This document shows, in pieces, positions 36,539 to 45,387 of a stretch of DNA of 64,000 bases. This stretch comes from Bacteroidales bacterium UBA6229 (GTDB lineage Bacteria; Bacteroidota; Bacteroidia; Bacteroidales; F082). Numbering within the stretch: the stretch's first letter is position 1; each line of letters opens with the position of its first letter. The notes under the pieces were generated by a model that ran no database searches, was not told the origin of the DNA, and saw nothing but the letters and a program-made list of their open reading frames with translations. Both the position numbers and the translations under genes were made by a program. The DNA lies in contig DJWN01000127.1 of NCBI GenBank assembly GCA_002440975.1, forward strand, positions 1 to 64,000, in the 5' to 3' direction.

Positions 36539-36545
36539 AAATAAA

Positions 36546-37091
36546 ATGAGCACATCTGATCCTACCCTATCGCGTAACATCTTGGAAATGGTAGCCGTAG
36601 CAAGTGAATTTTGTAATTTCGTGGAAGATACCGCCAACCTCAGGCAACAAGCTTTTTTCAATTCGCTGCAGGGACTGGTTCCATTGCTTTATCTGCGCGG
36701 CACACTCCTGCCCCACATTGAGCCTGAATTTCCGGAAGCCAACGAAAGATTTGTCACCGAAGAGCAATATGAAGGACTTTTCAATGCGCTGCGTGAATTA
36801 ACCGGCGAATTGGATGAGTTTTGGTATATCGATCACAGTGGAACACACATCACCGAAACACTCAAAGGTAGCTTTGCGGAGCATCTTGCCGATATCTACC
36901 AGGATCTGAAGGATTTTGTCATGCTTTTTAAAAAGCCCCAACTTGCAGCCCGCGAAAATGCCATTGCCAGTTGTAAAGCTAATTTTGTTCCCCACTGGGG
37001 AATCCGACTGGCAAATTTACTCCCTGCCTTACACGAGCTTGTGGCAGAAGAGAAACCTGCTGATCAGGACGATGATTTTCTTCTGGACTAA
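36546..37091 (+). CDS. DUF5063 family protein
   Basis: A 181-residue soluble, mostly helical protein that matches DUF5063 of Bacteroidota: VAVASEFCNFVEDTANLRQQ, LVPLLYLRGTLLP, YEGLFNALRELTGELDEF, HLADIYQDLKDFVMLFKK, and an NFVPHWGIRLANLLPALHEL segment, with an acidic C-terminus. Function is unknown. It is divergent from the Gre-like gene with 67 bases between start codons, and ends 73 bases before feoAB. Confidence 0.8.
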   Translation: MSTSDPTLSRNILEMVAVASEFCNFVEDTANLRQQAFFNSLQGLVPLLYLRGTLLPHIEPEFPEANERFVTEEQYEGLFNALRELTGELDEFWYIDHSGTHITETLKGSFAEHLADIYQDLKDFVMLFKKPQLAARENAIASCKANFVPHWGIRLANLLPALHELVAEEKPADQDDDFLLD

Positions 37092-37094
37092 GGA

Positions 37095-37112
37095 ATACCT
37101 ACTATTAGGTAT
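37095..37112. promoter_or_regulatory. 6-6-6 inverted repeat upstream of feoAB
   Basis: ATACCT (37095-37100) and AGGTAT (37107-37112) are separated by six bases and lie 53 bases before the feoAB ATG, directly after the DUF5063 stop. It could be an operator for iron control or a short terminator; no T run follows, which favours an operator. Confidence 0.35.
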
Positions 37113-37164
37113 GTTGCGACTTTGGTATATTGCTTTTTTTTGCCTTTTGGCAAAATAGCATGAT

Positions 37165-39687
37165 ATGAAAACCCTGGCGGAGCTGAAAGAAGGAGATAAA
37201 GGGATCATTACCAAGGTGAAAGGTCGAGGTGCGTTCCGAAAAAGAATCATCGAGATGGGCTTTGTGGTTGGCAAACCCGTTATCGTTATAAAAAATGCTC
37301 CGCTGCGCGACCCAATTGAATACAACATCATGGGGTATGAAGTCTCGCTCAGAAGAAGCGAGGCAGCATTGATCGAGGTGCTAAACGGTGAATCCATGAA
37401 GATGGTTAATACTTCAGCCTATCATGGCGTTCAGGCCCTGGAACAATCTTTGAAACTCAGACCAATCAACAATGCAAAAACAATTACCGTTGCATTGGTC
37501 GGAAACCCAAATTCGGGCAAGACAACACTTTTTAATTTCGCTTCCAATTCCAAAGAAAGAGTTGCCAACTACTCCGGCGTTACAATTGATGCTAAGTCAG
37601 CGATCTTTAAACTTCATGGATACACCTTTAAGCTTGTTGACTTGCCTGGTACATACAGCATAACAAGCTATACACCGGAAGAACTTTACGTAAGAAACCA
37701 CATTTTTGATGAATTGCCTGATGTGGTACTCAATGTGGTTGATGCTTCCAACCTTGAACGAAATTTGTATCTCACCACGCAGCTGATCGATATGGACATC
37801 AAGGTGGTGCTGGCACTGAATATGTATGACGAATTTCTGCAAAAAGGCGATGTATTTGATTATGATATGCTTGGCAAAATGCTCGGGATTCCAATTATAC
37901 CAACCGTTGCATCCAAAGGCACAGGCATCATTGAGTTGTTCGAACGCATCATCACTGTGCACGAAGATCGCGATCCCGATATCCGACACATTCATGTTAA
38001 TTACGGCGAAGAAATTGAAGCCACCATTCATAAGCTTCAGGAACTACTAAAAGTTAATGGCAATCAGCATATTACCAATATTATATCGCCCCGTTATCTT
38101 TCGATCAAACTACTCGAAGGTGATCAGGAAGAACTCACGCGCATCCAGTCATGCATCAATCATAGCGAAATCTTATCAGTACTCAACAAGGAAACAGAAA
38201 AAATTTCAACAACCTTCTCTGACGATCCTGAAACAATTATAACAGACGCTAAATACGGTTTTATTGAAGGTGCACTCAAGGAAACTTTTAAACCTGTGAA
38301 GCAGACTTTAAAAACTAAAAGCAGAAAAATTGATGGCATCCTGACGCATAAGCTTCTTAGTTATCCCGTTTTTATTGGTGTAATGTGGGGAATCTTTCAG
38401 GCTACGTTTATTTTGGGTGATTATCCCATGCAATGGATAGAACTTTCGATGGAATGGCTTGGTGGATTGATGTATAAAATTATGCCAGACAATTTTTTGC
38501 GCAACCTTGTTGTTGACGGCATCATTGGTGGCGTGGGAGGTGTGATCGCTTTTCTGCCAAATATTTTAATTCTGTTTTTCTTCCTTTCGCTACTCGAGAC
38601 GACAGGATATATGGCCAGAGTTGCTTTTATAGTTGACAAATTGATGCACAAGGTAGGTCTTCACGGACGTTCATTTATTCCGCTTTTGATGGGCTTTGGA
38701 TGTAATGTTCCTGCAATAATGGCTACCCGTACTATCGAAAACCGAAGCGATCGAATGGTCACCATGATGATCATCCCTTTTATGTCGTGTAGTGCACGTT
38801 ATCCGGTTTATATCCTGATTATCAGTGCTTTTTTTGATTCCTTCAGAGGCACAATACTTTTTGGAATCTATTTGCTGGGAATTCTATTTGCCGGTTTGTT
38901 TGCCTGGTTATTCAAGAAAGTGCTATTTCAGGCTAACGAAATGCCTTTTGTGATGGAGCTTCCTCCCTATCGTATGCCAACCGGCAAGGCAATTTTTAAA
39001 CAAACCTGGTTCAAAGGACGCCAATATATCCATAAAATGGGTACGATTATCCTTGTTGCTTCCATCATCATTTGGGCTTTAGGCTATTTTCCGCTGGGTC
39101 GCCAGATCGATCGGGATTATGAAGAAAAAATTGCCCTGGTTGTCTCTGATTATGAAAATCAACTATCTGATATTAAGAGCAATGAAGCCAGATATCTTCT
39201 GGAAGAAGAAAAACATGCCCATATTCTTCAGCTGGAATATGAACAGCAAAGCAAAAAACAGGAAAACTCCGTAATCGGACGTATCGGAAAATTTATAGAA
39301 CCCACCATTCAGCCACTCGGTTTCGACTGGAAAATGGGCGTGAGTCTGCTGGCTGGTATGGCAGCCAAAGAAATTGTGATTTCTACGATGGGAGTGCTGT
39401 ATCAAACCGGCCCCGAAGCTGAACCATCCGAAAGCCTGATCACAAAGTTACAGGATGATACCTATAGGAGTGGCACCAAATCAGGCCAGAAAGTAATGCG
39501 ACCCTTGGTTGCACTTTCGTTTTTGGTTTTTGTACTGATCTATTTCCCTTGTGTGGCTGTGTTTGCAGCGATCAAAAAAGAGTCAGGTGCCTGGAAATGG
39601 CCGCTATTCACTTCGTTTTATACAACAAGTCTTGCCTGGATAGCAGCTTTTGTGGTTTATCAGATTGGTTTATTGCTGGGATACTAA
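37165..39687 (+). CDS. feoB: Ferrous iron transporter, FeoA-FeoB fusion
   Basis: An 840-residue fusion. Residues 1-75 are an SH3-like FeoA domain (KTLAELKEGDKGIITKVKG ... EAALIEVL). Residues about 110-280 are the FeoB G domain: G1 VGNPNSGKTTLFN, G2 region NYSGVTID, G3 DLPGTYS, G4 ALNMYD. The C-terminal half contains the core helices and gate motifs (LLMGFGCNVPAIMATRT, MIIPFMSCSARYPVYIL). It imports Fe2+ across the inner membrane. Fusion of FeoA in front of FeoB is usual in Bacteroidota. All motifs are intact. Confidence 0.95.
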   Translation: MKTLAELKEGDKGIITKVKGRGAFRKRIIEMGFVVGKPVIVIKNAPLRDPIEYNIMGYEVSLRRSEAALIEVLNGESMKMVNTSAYHGVQALEQSLKLRPINNAKTITVALVGNPNSGKTTLFNFASNSKERVANYSGVTIDAKSAIFKLHGYTFKLVDLPGTYSITSYTPEELYVRNHIFDELPDVVLNVVDASNLERNLYLTTQLIDMDIKVVLALNMYDEFLQKGDVFDYDMLGKMLGIPIIPTVASKGTGIIELFERIITVHEDRDPDIRHIHVNYGEEIEATIHKLQELLKVNGNQHITNIISPRYLSIKLLEGDQEELTRIQSCINHSEILSVLNKETEKISTTFSDDPETIITDAKYGFIEGALKETFKPVKQTLKTKSRKIDGILTHKLLSYPVFIGVMWGIFQATFILGDYPMQWIELSMEWLGGLMYKIMPDNFLRNLVVDGIIGGVGGVIAFLPNILILFFFLSLLETTGYMARVAFIVDKLMHKVGLHGRSFIPLLMGFGCNVPAIMATRTIENRSDRMVTMMIIPFMSCSARYPVYILIISAFFDSFRGTILFGIYLLGILFAGLFAWLFKKVLFQANEMPFVMELPPYRMPTGKAIFKQTWFKGRQYIHKMGTIILVASIIIWALGYFPLGRQIDRDYEEKIALVVSDYENQLSDIKSNEARYLLEEEKHAHILQLEYEQQSKKQENSVIGRIGKFIEPTIQPLGFDWKMGVSLLAGMAAKEIVISTMGVLYQTGPEAEPSESLITKLQDDTYRSGTKSGQKVMRPLVALSFLVFVLIYFPCVAVFAAIKKESGAWKWPLFTSFYTTSLAWIAAFVVYQIGLLLGY

Positions 39688-39876
39688 CTGACCAGATTTT
39701 TTGCCTGCCTCATCAAGTTTACCCAGGTGTCTGATTATTTTTTCACTGAATTTCAATTCATTTACTTTATTGTTTAAGCTTGTGAGGGAAATACTTGTCT
39801 TTCAGCAAAAACATCACTTCTCATTTTTATTTCTTTCTTAATTTATTCATTAACAACACTTAACAAGTATTAAGCT

Positions 39877-40313
39877 ATAAAACTTATCAACGAATTCAAA
39901 GCATTTGCAATGCGCGGAAACGTCATCGACATGGCAGTAGGTATCGTTATCGGTGGCGCATTCGGAAGATTGTATCTTCCTTTGTGGCTGATGTAATCAT
40001 GCCTCCGATTGATCTTTTGGTGGGCGGTGTCAATTTCAGCGATTTGCAAATTACTATCAAAGAAGGCATTCCGGCACAGCTGGATGCAGCTGGAAATGTT
40101 GTCTCCGAACTCATTCCGGCAGTAATCGTCAATTATGGCAATTTTATTCAGGTTGTTGTCGATTTTCTGATCATAGCCTTTGCAATTTTTATGGTCATCA
40201 AAGCAATGAACTCGGCCAAAAAGAAGGAAGAAGCAAAACCTACTGCTCCTCCGGCACCTTCAAAGGAAGAAGTACTGCCTACTGAAATCAGAGACTTGTT
40301 GAAAAATAAATAA
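39877..40313 (+). pseudogene. mscL: Large-conductance mechanosensitive channel, frameshift and lost start
   Basis: The first part reads KLINEFKAFAMRGNVIDMAV and GIVIGGAFG, then runs out of frame at 39970-39975; one base later the frame reads KIVSSFVADVIMPPIDLLVG and continues normally to the stop at 40313. GGAAGATT needs one extra A (GGAAAGATT) to restore GAFGKIVSS. The codon expected to be ATG is ATA at 39877-39879. MscL is the pore that releases solutes during hypo-osmotic shock. With two lesions it is probably inactive; an internal ATG at 39910 would remove the N-terminal helix. Confidence 0.88.
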
Positions 40314-40425
40314 GTGAGCCCACTCCGAAAAGTTAAATCAAACTAATTTGAGATTTTCCATCTTTATGCGATAATAGTAATGTTTGCAATCTGTTTGTGA
40401 ATAGAATGGAAATCTAAAATTATCT

Positions 40426-40433
40426 TACATTTG
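40426..40433 (+). promoter_or_regulatory. Bacteroidota -7 box (TACATTTG)
   Basis: TACATTTG lies 30 bases before the HPt ATG and matches TAnnTTTG; no well-spaced TTG is visible. Confidence 0.45.
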
Positions 40434-40462
40434 TAGCTAATAAAACCTCACAAAAGGTAGCA

Positions 40463-40813
40463 ATGAAAGTAATCAATAAAGAAGCATTTCTGGATACTTT
40501 TCAGTATTTTGATAAACCTATCGTACTCGAAATCATTGATATATTCATTCAGGAACATCCAGATCGACTGGAAAGGATTTCCAATGCCATCAAAAATCAG
40601 GATTTCGATTCACTTAAATTTGATTCGCATAGTCTCAAAGGCGTTATTGCAAATTTTGTAGCCGAGAAGCCACTTCAGCTTGCGAAAACAATGGAAATGA
40701 AAGGAGCAGAAAAAGATAATTCTGAGCTGGAAACCCTATTTGATCAATTAAAGGTGGCCACCAATGACTTGATTGACGACCTGAAATCCTTACGCCCCGA
40801 ATTTGAAGAGTAA
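40463..40813 (+). CDS. HPt (histidine phosphotransfer) domain protein
   Basis: A 116-residue all-helical protein whose phospho-accepting histidine is in FDSHSLKGVIANF (about residue 56). It would relay phosphate between a receiver of a hybrid kinase and another receiver. The hybrid kinase at 7361-9394 is the only one in the window and is a plausible but unproven partner. It is monocistronic and converges tail to tail with the TPR lipoprotein gene, with no gap between the stops. Confidence 0.88.
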   Translation: MKVINKEAFLDTFQYFDKPIVLEIIDIFIQEHPDRLERISNAIKNQDFDSLKFDSHSLKGVIANFVAEKPLQLAKTMEMKGAEKDNSELETLFDQLKVATNDLIDDLKSLRPEFEE

Positions 40814-41842
40814 CTATTTACGCCTGTCCAGCCTGTTCAAACCCTCAACAGCTAAGGGATAATTTGTTTGTTTGTCGAGCACCTGTTCATAAATATCCCG
40901 TGCTGTAAGGTATTGCCCCATTTCTTCCAAAGTCCTTCCCTTGTTATAAAGTGCATCTATGTAATTGGGATCAATCGTCAAGGCCGCATCAAAATAGCTT
41001 ATAGCCTGCTCGTATTCCTGCAAATAGACCAGATGCACAAAACCCAGGTTATGATAGATATGGCTATTCTCGGGCTGCATGGTTAATAAAGTATCATAGT
41101 GTGTAATTGCCTCATCCACAGCATTATGATCCTGAAGATAGAGTGCCAGTTGATAGCGGGCTACAAAAGAGTTCGGAAATCGTTTAATGGCATCCTTCAG
41201 AAAATCAATGGCTAGCGGATTATGTTGTGCTGAATAAACCACTCCGATTTGATACAGTGCTTCAAAGAAATTTTCATCCTGATCGCGTGCTATCATAAAG
41301 TTTTTAAGTGCTGACACGGTATCTTGCCGAGCCAGAAAAATCATCCCCCGCACATAGTACGCATCCGGATTGTGATTTTTCATTGCCAGGGCTTTATCTG
41401 TATATCCCAATGCCAGATCAAGTTTGCGTTGCAATAGATTTATTTCGGCTAGCTTAACCTGTGGCCTGGGATCGTTGGGAGCAACTTCTACTGCTTTCAT
41501 CAAAGTCCTTCTTACATTTTCTGCCTGCCCCATGCCATAATAGATTTCTGACAAAATGAGATAGGCCTCCAATTGCTTACTGTCGTAGCTAAGTGCCTGA
41601 TTGATATCACGTAATGCGCGATCGATGCGATCCTGATTAAAATAGAGTTTTGCTCTTTCGACAAGCAAATCTGCGTTGGTACTGTCCTTCGCAATTTGCT
41701 TATTAAGAGCTACAAGTGGATCAGTATCTTGCTGATTTACAGTATTATCTTGTGAAGCCTGATTTTCAGAATCAGTTGTATTCTCACATGAAACCACTAA
41801 AAAACTCAAACTAACTAACAGGATAACAAATCGATACAGCAT
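40814..41842 (-). CDS. TPR-repeat lipoprotein
   Basis: A 342-residue lipoprotein: signal peptide and lipobox (LSFLVVSCENTTDS), an Asp/Gln-rich linker, then about eight tetratricopeptide repeats (ALRDINQALSYDSKQLEAYL, HNPDAYYVRGMIFLARQDTV, SHIYHNLGFVHLVYLQEYEQ, ALYNKGRTLEEMGQYLTA). TPR lipoproteins act as scaffolds in the envelope. The partner is unknown. It lies downstream of recA on the same strand, 76 bases away, and could be read through from it. Confidence 0.85.
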   Translation of the reverse strand: MLYRFVILLVSLSFLVVSCENTTDSENQASQDNTVNQQDTDPLVALNKQIAKDSTNADLLVERAKLYFNQDRIDRALRDINQALSYDSKQLEAYLILSEIYYGMGQAENVRRTLMKAVEVAPNDPRPQVKLAEINLLQRKLDLALGYTDKALAMKNHNPDAYYVRGMIFLARQDTVSALKNFMIARDQDENFFEALYQIGVVYSAQHNPLAIDFLKDAIKRFPNSFVARYQLALYLQDHNAVDEAITHYDTLLTMQPENSHIYHNLGFVHLVYLQEYEQAISYFDAALTIDPNYIDALYNKGRTLEEMGQYLTARDIYEQVLDKQTNYPLAVEGLNRLDRRK

Positions 41843-41918
41843 GGGTATTAATATATTTCAGACTACCAGAAGGATGCCTGGAGATTAAATCACTTAAAGA
41901 ATAAACAGGCAAAAAGTA

Positions 41919-42950
41919 CTATTCAGAAACCGTATTCAGTACGAGCCTGATTTTTTCTTCCAGTTCTGCCGAAAGCTCAGGATTTTCCTCGATAAGGTTT
42001 TTAACAGCATCGCGTCCCTGCCCCAGTCGTGTTTCGCCATAGCTGAACCAGGAGCCGCTTTTCTTGATGATATTATGGTCCACACCCAGATCAATAATTT
42101 CGCCAACCCGCGAAATACCTATGCCAAACACGATATCAAACTCTGCCTTGCGGAAAGGTGGGGCGACTTTGTTTTTTACCACCTTAACACGAACACGGTT
42201 ACCAGTAGCGTTTTCACCATCTTTGATCTGGCTGATTTTACGAATATCAAGCCGTACGGAGCTGTAGAATTTAAGTGCATTACCACCTGTAGTTGTTTCC
42301 GGATTGCCAAACATCACACCAATCTTATCTCTCAATTGATTGATAAAGATACAGATAGCACCTGTTTTGCTGATTGTTGCCGTAAGTTTTCGCAAAGCCT
42401 GCGACATCAAACGTGCCTGCAAGCCCATCTTGCTGTCGCCCATCTCGCCTTCAATTTCACTTTTTGGTGTTAAAGCTGCAACGGAGTCAATCACAATGAC
42501 ATCGATGGCACCTGAACGAATCAGATTCTCGGCTATCTCGAGTGCTTGTTCGCCATGATCAGGTTGCGATATCAGTAGTTCCTGAATATCTACTCCCAAC
42601 TTTTGCGCATAAAACCGATCAAAAGCATGTTCTGCATCAATAAAGGCAGCGATACCACCAGCTTTCTGAGCTTCGGCAATCACATGCAAGGCCAGGGTAG
42701 TTTTACCAGAACTTTCTGGTCCATAAATCTCAACCACACGTCCTTTGGGTAAACCTCCAATTCCAAGAGCAGCATCAAGTGCAATTGATCCTGTAGAAAT
42801 ACTTTCAATGCTTTCGATGGCATTGTCACCCAACCTCATGATACTACCTTTTCCATAGTTTTTCTCGATAGTTCCAAGTGTTGCTTCCAGAGCTTTAAGT
42901 TTTTCCAGCCTGACTTTGTCAGCGTTTTCTTTGGCTTTTTCTGATGTCAT
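41919..42950 (-). CDS. recA: RecA recombinase
   Basis: A 343-residue RecA: Walker A EIYGPESSGKTTLALH, Walker B VIVIDSVAALTP, L1 and L2 loops (EGEMGDSKMGLQARLMSQAL, GNPETTTGGNALKFYSS), and a short acidic C-terminus. It forms the strand-exchange filament and, where a LexA exists, triggers its self-cleavage. A LexA-like S24 protein is encoded at 59240. It is the second gene of a bcp-recA unit (11-base gap). Confidence 0.98.
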   Translation of the reverse strand: MTSEKAKENADKVRLEKLKALEATLGTIEKNYGKGSIMRLGDNAIESIESISTGSIALDAALGIGGLPKGRVVEIYGPESSGKTTLALHVIAEAQKAGGIAAFIDAEHAFDRFYAQKLGVDIQELLISQPDHGEQALEIAENLIRSGAIDVIVIDSVAALTPKSEIEGEMGDSKMGLQARLMSQALRKLTATISKTGAICIFINQLRDKIGVMFGNPETTTGGNALKFYSSVRLDIRKISQIKDGENATGNRVRVKVVKNKVAPPFRKAEFDIVFGIGISRVGEIIDLGVDHNIIKKSGSWFSYGETRLGQGRDAVKNLIEENPELSAELEEKIRLVLNTVSE

Positions 42951-42961
42951 TATTTTATTTT

Positions 42962-43417
42962 TTAGTTATACAATTTAAAAATCTGATTGGCGTGATCGTC
43001 TGTTTTTACCTTCTTGATCACTTTCTCTATAATACTTTCTTCGTTGATAATGAAAGTTGTACGCAAAAGTCCTTCGTATTTCCTGCCATACATATTCTTT
43101 TCGCCCCAGACACCAAAGGCCTTAATAATCTTGAGTTCCGGATCGGAAAGCAATGGAAAAGGCAACTCATACTTACTTGCAAATTTCTGGTGCGAATCTT
43201 CACTATCCGGACTTACGCCCAGTAAAGCAAAACCTTTGTTGAGCAAATCTGCATAATTGTCGCGCAAATTGCAGGCTTCTTTGGTACATCCGGGGGTATC
43301 GTCTTTTGGGTAAAAGTAAAGTATCAGCTTTTTCCCTTTAAAATCATTTAGCGAAACCACCTTACCCTGCTGGTCTTTTGCAGTGAAATCTGGTGCCTTA
43401 TCCCCTTTTTGAAGCAT
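42962..43417 (-). CDS. bcp: Thioredoxin-dependent peroxiredoxin (Bcp/PrxQ)
   Basis: A 151-residue peroxiredoxin. FYPKDDTPGCTKEACNLRD contains the peroxidatic cysteine and, five residues later, the resolving cysteine of the PrxQ type. GVSPDSEDSHQKFASKY and the C-terminal FIINEESIIEKVIKKV are typical. It reduces hydroperoxides in the cytoplasm using thioredoxin. It is immediately upstream of recA, with a good promoter at 43437-43466. Confidence 0.95.
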   Translation of the reverse strand: MLQKGDKAPDFTAKDQQGKVVSLNDFKGKKLILYFYPKDDTPGCTKEACNLRDNYADLLNKGFALLGVSPDSEDSHQKFASKYELPFPLLSDPELKIIKAFGVWGEKNMYGRKYEGLLRTTFIINEESIIEKVIKKVKTDDHANQIFKLYN

Positions 43418-43436
43418 AATATTTTATTTAAGGTTA

Positions 43437-43466
43437 CAAATTTAGTTTAACTCATGACTAAACCAA
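43437..43466 (-). promoter_or_regulatory. Promoter of bcp-recA
   Basis: Minus-strand TTG (43464-43466) and TAAATTTG (43437-43444), 19 bases apart. It sits in the short gap after nth, so bcp-recA can be transcribed independently of nth. Confidence 0.75.
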
Positions 43467-43469
43467 CAA

Positions 43470-44138
43470 CTAAACTTTGACTTTTGTTGCAGTTTTTGCT
43501 TTTTGTCGGTTTCTGTAATAATTACAAAGATGCGATATTCCGCAGTTTTCGCAATCGGGTGTCCGGGCTTTGCAAACGTATCTGCCGTGCAGTATCAACC
43601 AATGATGAGCTTTGGGAATGATATCATCAGGCAAATATTTAACCAGTTGTTTTTCGGCATCAAATGGATTTTTTGCAGCTGTTGTGAGACCTATTCTTTC
43701 TGAAACTCTGAATACATGTGTGTCAACAGCCATAGCTGGTTTGTTGTAGACAACAGAAGCAATTACATTGGCAGTTTTGCGCCCAACGCCCGGCATCCGT
43801 TGCAGTGCTTCAACCGTATCGGGTACCACACCCTTAAACTCATTGAGAAGGGTTTTTGCCATTCCAATCAGGTTTTTCGCTTTATTATTAGGATATGAAC
43901 AGGATTTAATCACTTCATAAACAGCTTCCTGGCTGGCATCTGCAAGTGTATCAGCTTCAGGAAACCGATCGAAAAAGGCAGGTGTAATGAGGTTTACGCG
44001 CTTATCCGTACATTGTGCTGACAATATTACAGCAACCAGCAACTGGTATGGCGAATCAAAAGATAGCTCAGTTTCAGCTATAGGCATATGCTCTTCAAAA
44101 TGAGCAATTAAGGCGACAAACTTTTCTTTTTTGGTCAC
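43470..44138 (-). CDS. nth: Endonuclease III
   Basis: A 222-residue base-excision repair glycosylase/AP lyase for oxidised pyrimidines. The HhH motif LQRMPGVGRKTANVIASVVY contains the catalytic lysine, AVDTHVFRVSERIG the catalytic aspartate, and the C-terminus the [4Fe-4S] ligands in spacing C-x6-C-x2-C-x5-C (CKARTPDCENCGISHLC). It starts at GTG (44138); no nearer ATG fits the N-terminus. It is separated from the sigma-factor pair by a terminator. Confidence 0.95.
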   Translation of the reverse strand: MTKKEKFVALIAHFEEHMPIAETELSFDSPYQLLVAVILSAQCTDKRVNLITPAFFDRFPEADTLADASQEAVYEVIKSCSYPNNKAKNLIGMAKTLLNEFKGVVPDTVEALQRMPGVGRKTANVIASVVYNKPAMAVDTHVFRVSERIGLTTAAKNPFDAEKQLVKYLPDDIIPKAHHWLILHGRYVCKARTPDCENCGISHLCNYYRNRQKAKTATKVKV

Positions 44139-44184
44139 AGGAAATTGTTTGATACAAATGTAATGCTTTCGCTAAAATAAATAA

Positions 44185-44216
44185 GAGTCTTTGCCACTTT
44201 GATGCAGCAAAGACTC
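44185..44216 (-). terminator. Terminator after the sigma factor/small protein pair
   Basis: GAGTCTTTGC (44185-44194) and GCAAAGACTC (44207-44216) form a perfect 10-bp stem with a 12-base loop; on the minus strand it is followed by TTATTTATTTT. Confidence 0.8.
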
Positions 44217-44239
44217 AAAATTAAACAATGAAAAAATTA

Positions 44240-44443
44240 CTAGTTCATCAAAAGTTCCATCTCACCTGTAATATAGCTTTTGCAGCAACTTAAGGCTGAA
44301 GCATAAGCCGACAAAAACCTCAGATTAAATGCTGAAGGTTTGAATGTTTCTTCTTCCATTACTTCTTTTAGTCGCTTTTCGAGAGTTTTGTCGAGATAAT
44401 TTGCAGGATTGGAACAGGTGTCAAGGGTAAAAGATTTGTTCAT
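44240..44443 (-). CDS. Small conserved protein behind the ECF sigma factor
   Basis: A 67-residue soluble protein (MNKSFTLDTCSNPANYLDKT ... SAYASALSCCKSYITGEM). It has a single cysteine near the N-terminus and a CC pair near residue 53 but no recognisable fold. It follows the sigma gene by 74 bases on the same strand and shares its terminator. It could modulate the sigma factor; that is inference from position only. It is much smaller than known anti-sigma factors and lacks a membrane segment. Confidence 0.6.
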   Translation of the reverse strand: MNKSFTLDTCSNPANYLDKTLEKRLKEVMEEETFKPSAFNLRFLSAYASALSCCKSYITGEMELLMN

Positions 44444-44517
44444 AGGCAGTAACTAAATTTATTAAGTTAAAGTATGAACGTATCAACAGAACCGTTTATT
44501 ACATCCGCTTCAATTTT

Positions 44518-45105
44518 TTATTGGGTCAGCACCAGGTTTTTCTCATTTATCATCTTCCTTATGTTGATCAAGGCATAGCGCATCCTTCCCAAAGCAGTGT
44601 TAATACTAACATTGGTGAGTTCCGCAATATCCTTAAAACTCATTTCGGAGTAAAGACGCAAGTACAAAACTTCTCGTTGTTCCTCTGGCAAAAATGTGAT
44701 GAGCTGACGCAAGTCCTCATGTATCTGATCCGTAATCATTTGTTGCTCAACTGATGGGTCGGCCAGGCCGATATTCTCCAGAAAATCGTAACTATCATTC
44801 TGAACATCAGAATAAGGAATTCTTTTTGACTTGCGAAAATGGTCAATTACAAGATTATGAGCAATGCGCATCGCCCACTGAATAAATTTGCCTTCTTCTT
44901 TGTAAGTGCCGTTTTTTATGGTTCGAATAATCTTGATGAAGGTATCCTGAAAAATATCATCCGCAAGCTGCTTATCTTTGACAAGCATCATGATATAAGA
45001 AAAAATCCGAACCTGGTGGCGATTGATCAATAACTCGAAACTGGTATGATTACCTTTACGATAACTCTCAACCAGCTCTTTATCAGTGCATTCTAATGCA
45101 TTCAT
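44518..45105 (-). CDS. ECF-type RNA polymerase sigma factor
   Basis: A 195-residue sigma-70 family protein with region 2 (HQVRIFSYIMMLVKDKQLAD, DIFQDTFIKI, WAMRIAHNLVIDHFRKSKR) and region 4 (LPEEQREVLYLRLYSEMSFK, DIAELTNVSINTALGRMRYA). There is no SnoaL or anti-sigma domain. A good ribosome-binding site (AGGGAGG) precedes the ATG, and a consensus housekeeping promoter lies at 45222-45251, so expression looks constitutive with regulation at protein level. No FecR/SusCD neighbours are present. Confidence 0.92.
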   Translation of the reverse strand: MNALECTDKELVESYRKGNHTSFELLINRHQVRIFSYIMMLVKDKQLADDIFQDTFIKIIRTIKNGTYKEEGKFIQWAMRIAHNLVIDHFRKSKRIPYSDVQNDSYDFLENIGLADPSVEQQMITDQIHEDLRQLITFLPEEQREVLYLRLYSEMSFKDIAELTNVSINTALGRMRYALINIRKMINEKNLVLTQ

Positions 45106-45221
45106 AGAGCCTCCCTTATTTGCAGTTTTAAGTTTAAAGGGTAAAAGTTATCGCTATATTGATCCTCCTAAGATTTTATTATTACAGGTTTGTAAACAAC
45201 AAAAAGTTGAATTTGTTAGGG

Positions 45222-45251
45222 CAAATATACGGATAGATTTAAAAAATGCAA
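45222..45251 (-). promoter_or_regulatory. Promoter of the ECF sigma gene
   Basis: Minus-strand TTG (45249-45251) and TATATTTG (45222-45229) are 19 bases apart, leaving a leader of about 110 bases that also contains an AGGAGG at some distance from the start. Confidence 0.75.
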
Positions 45252-45387
45252 GTAGTGAGCAGTTTTTTTTTAATTTTTCGTAAAAATTTCACAGACATAA
45301 CCTGAACTATTTTCACCAAATCGAATCGAAGTAGCTACGATCTTATCTTTAATTAATTGGTAATTTCGCAAAAATTTATCCCAAAGC

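Noticed and set aside
36479..36661. N-terminal extension of the Gre-like frame
   Set aside because: It runs antisense through the start of the DUF5063 gene and past a good promoter; the Gre-like fold begins after residue 61.
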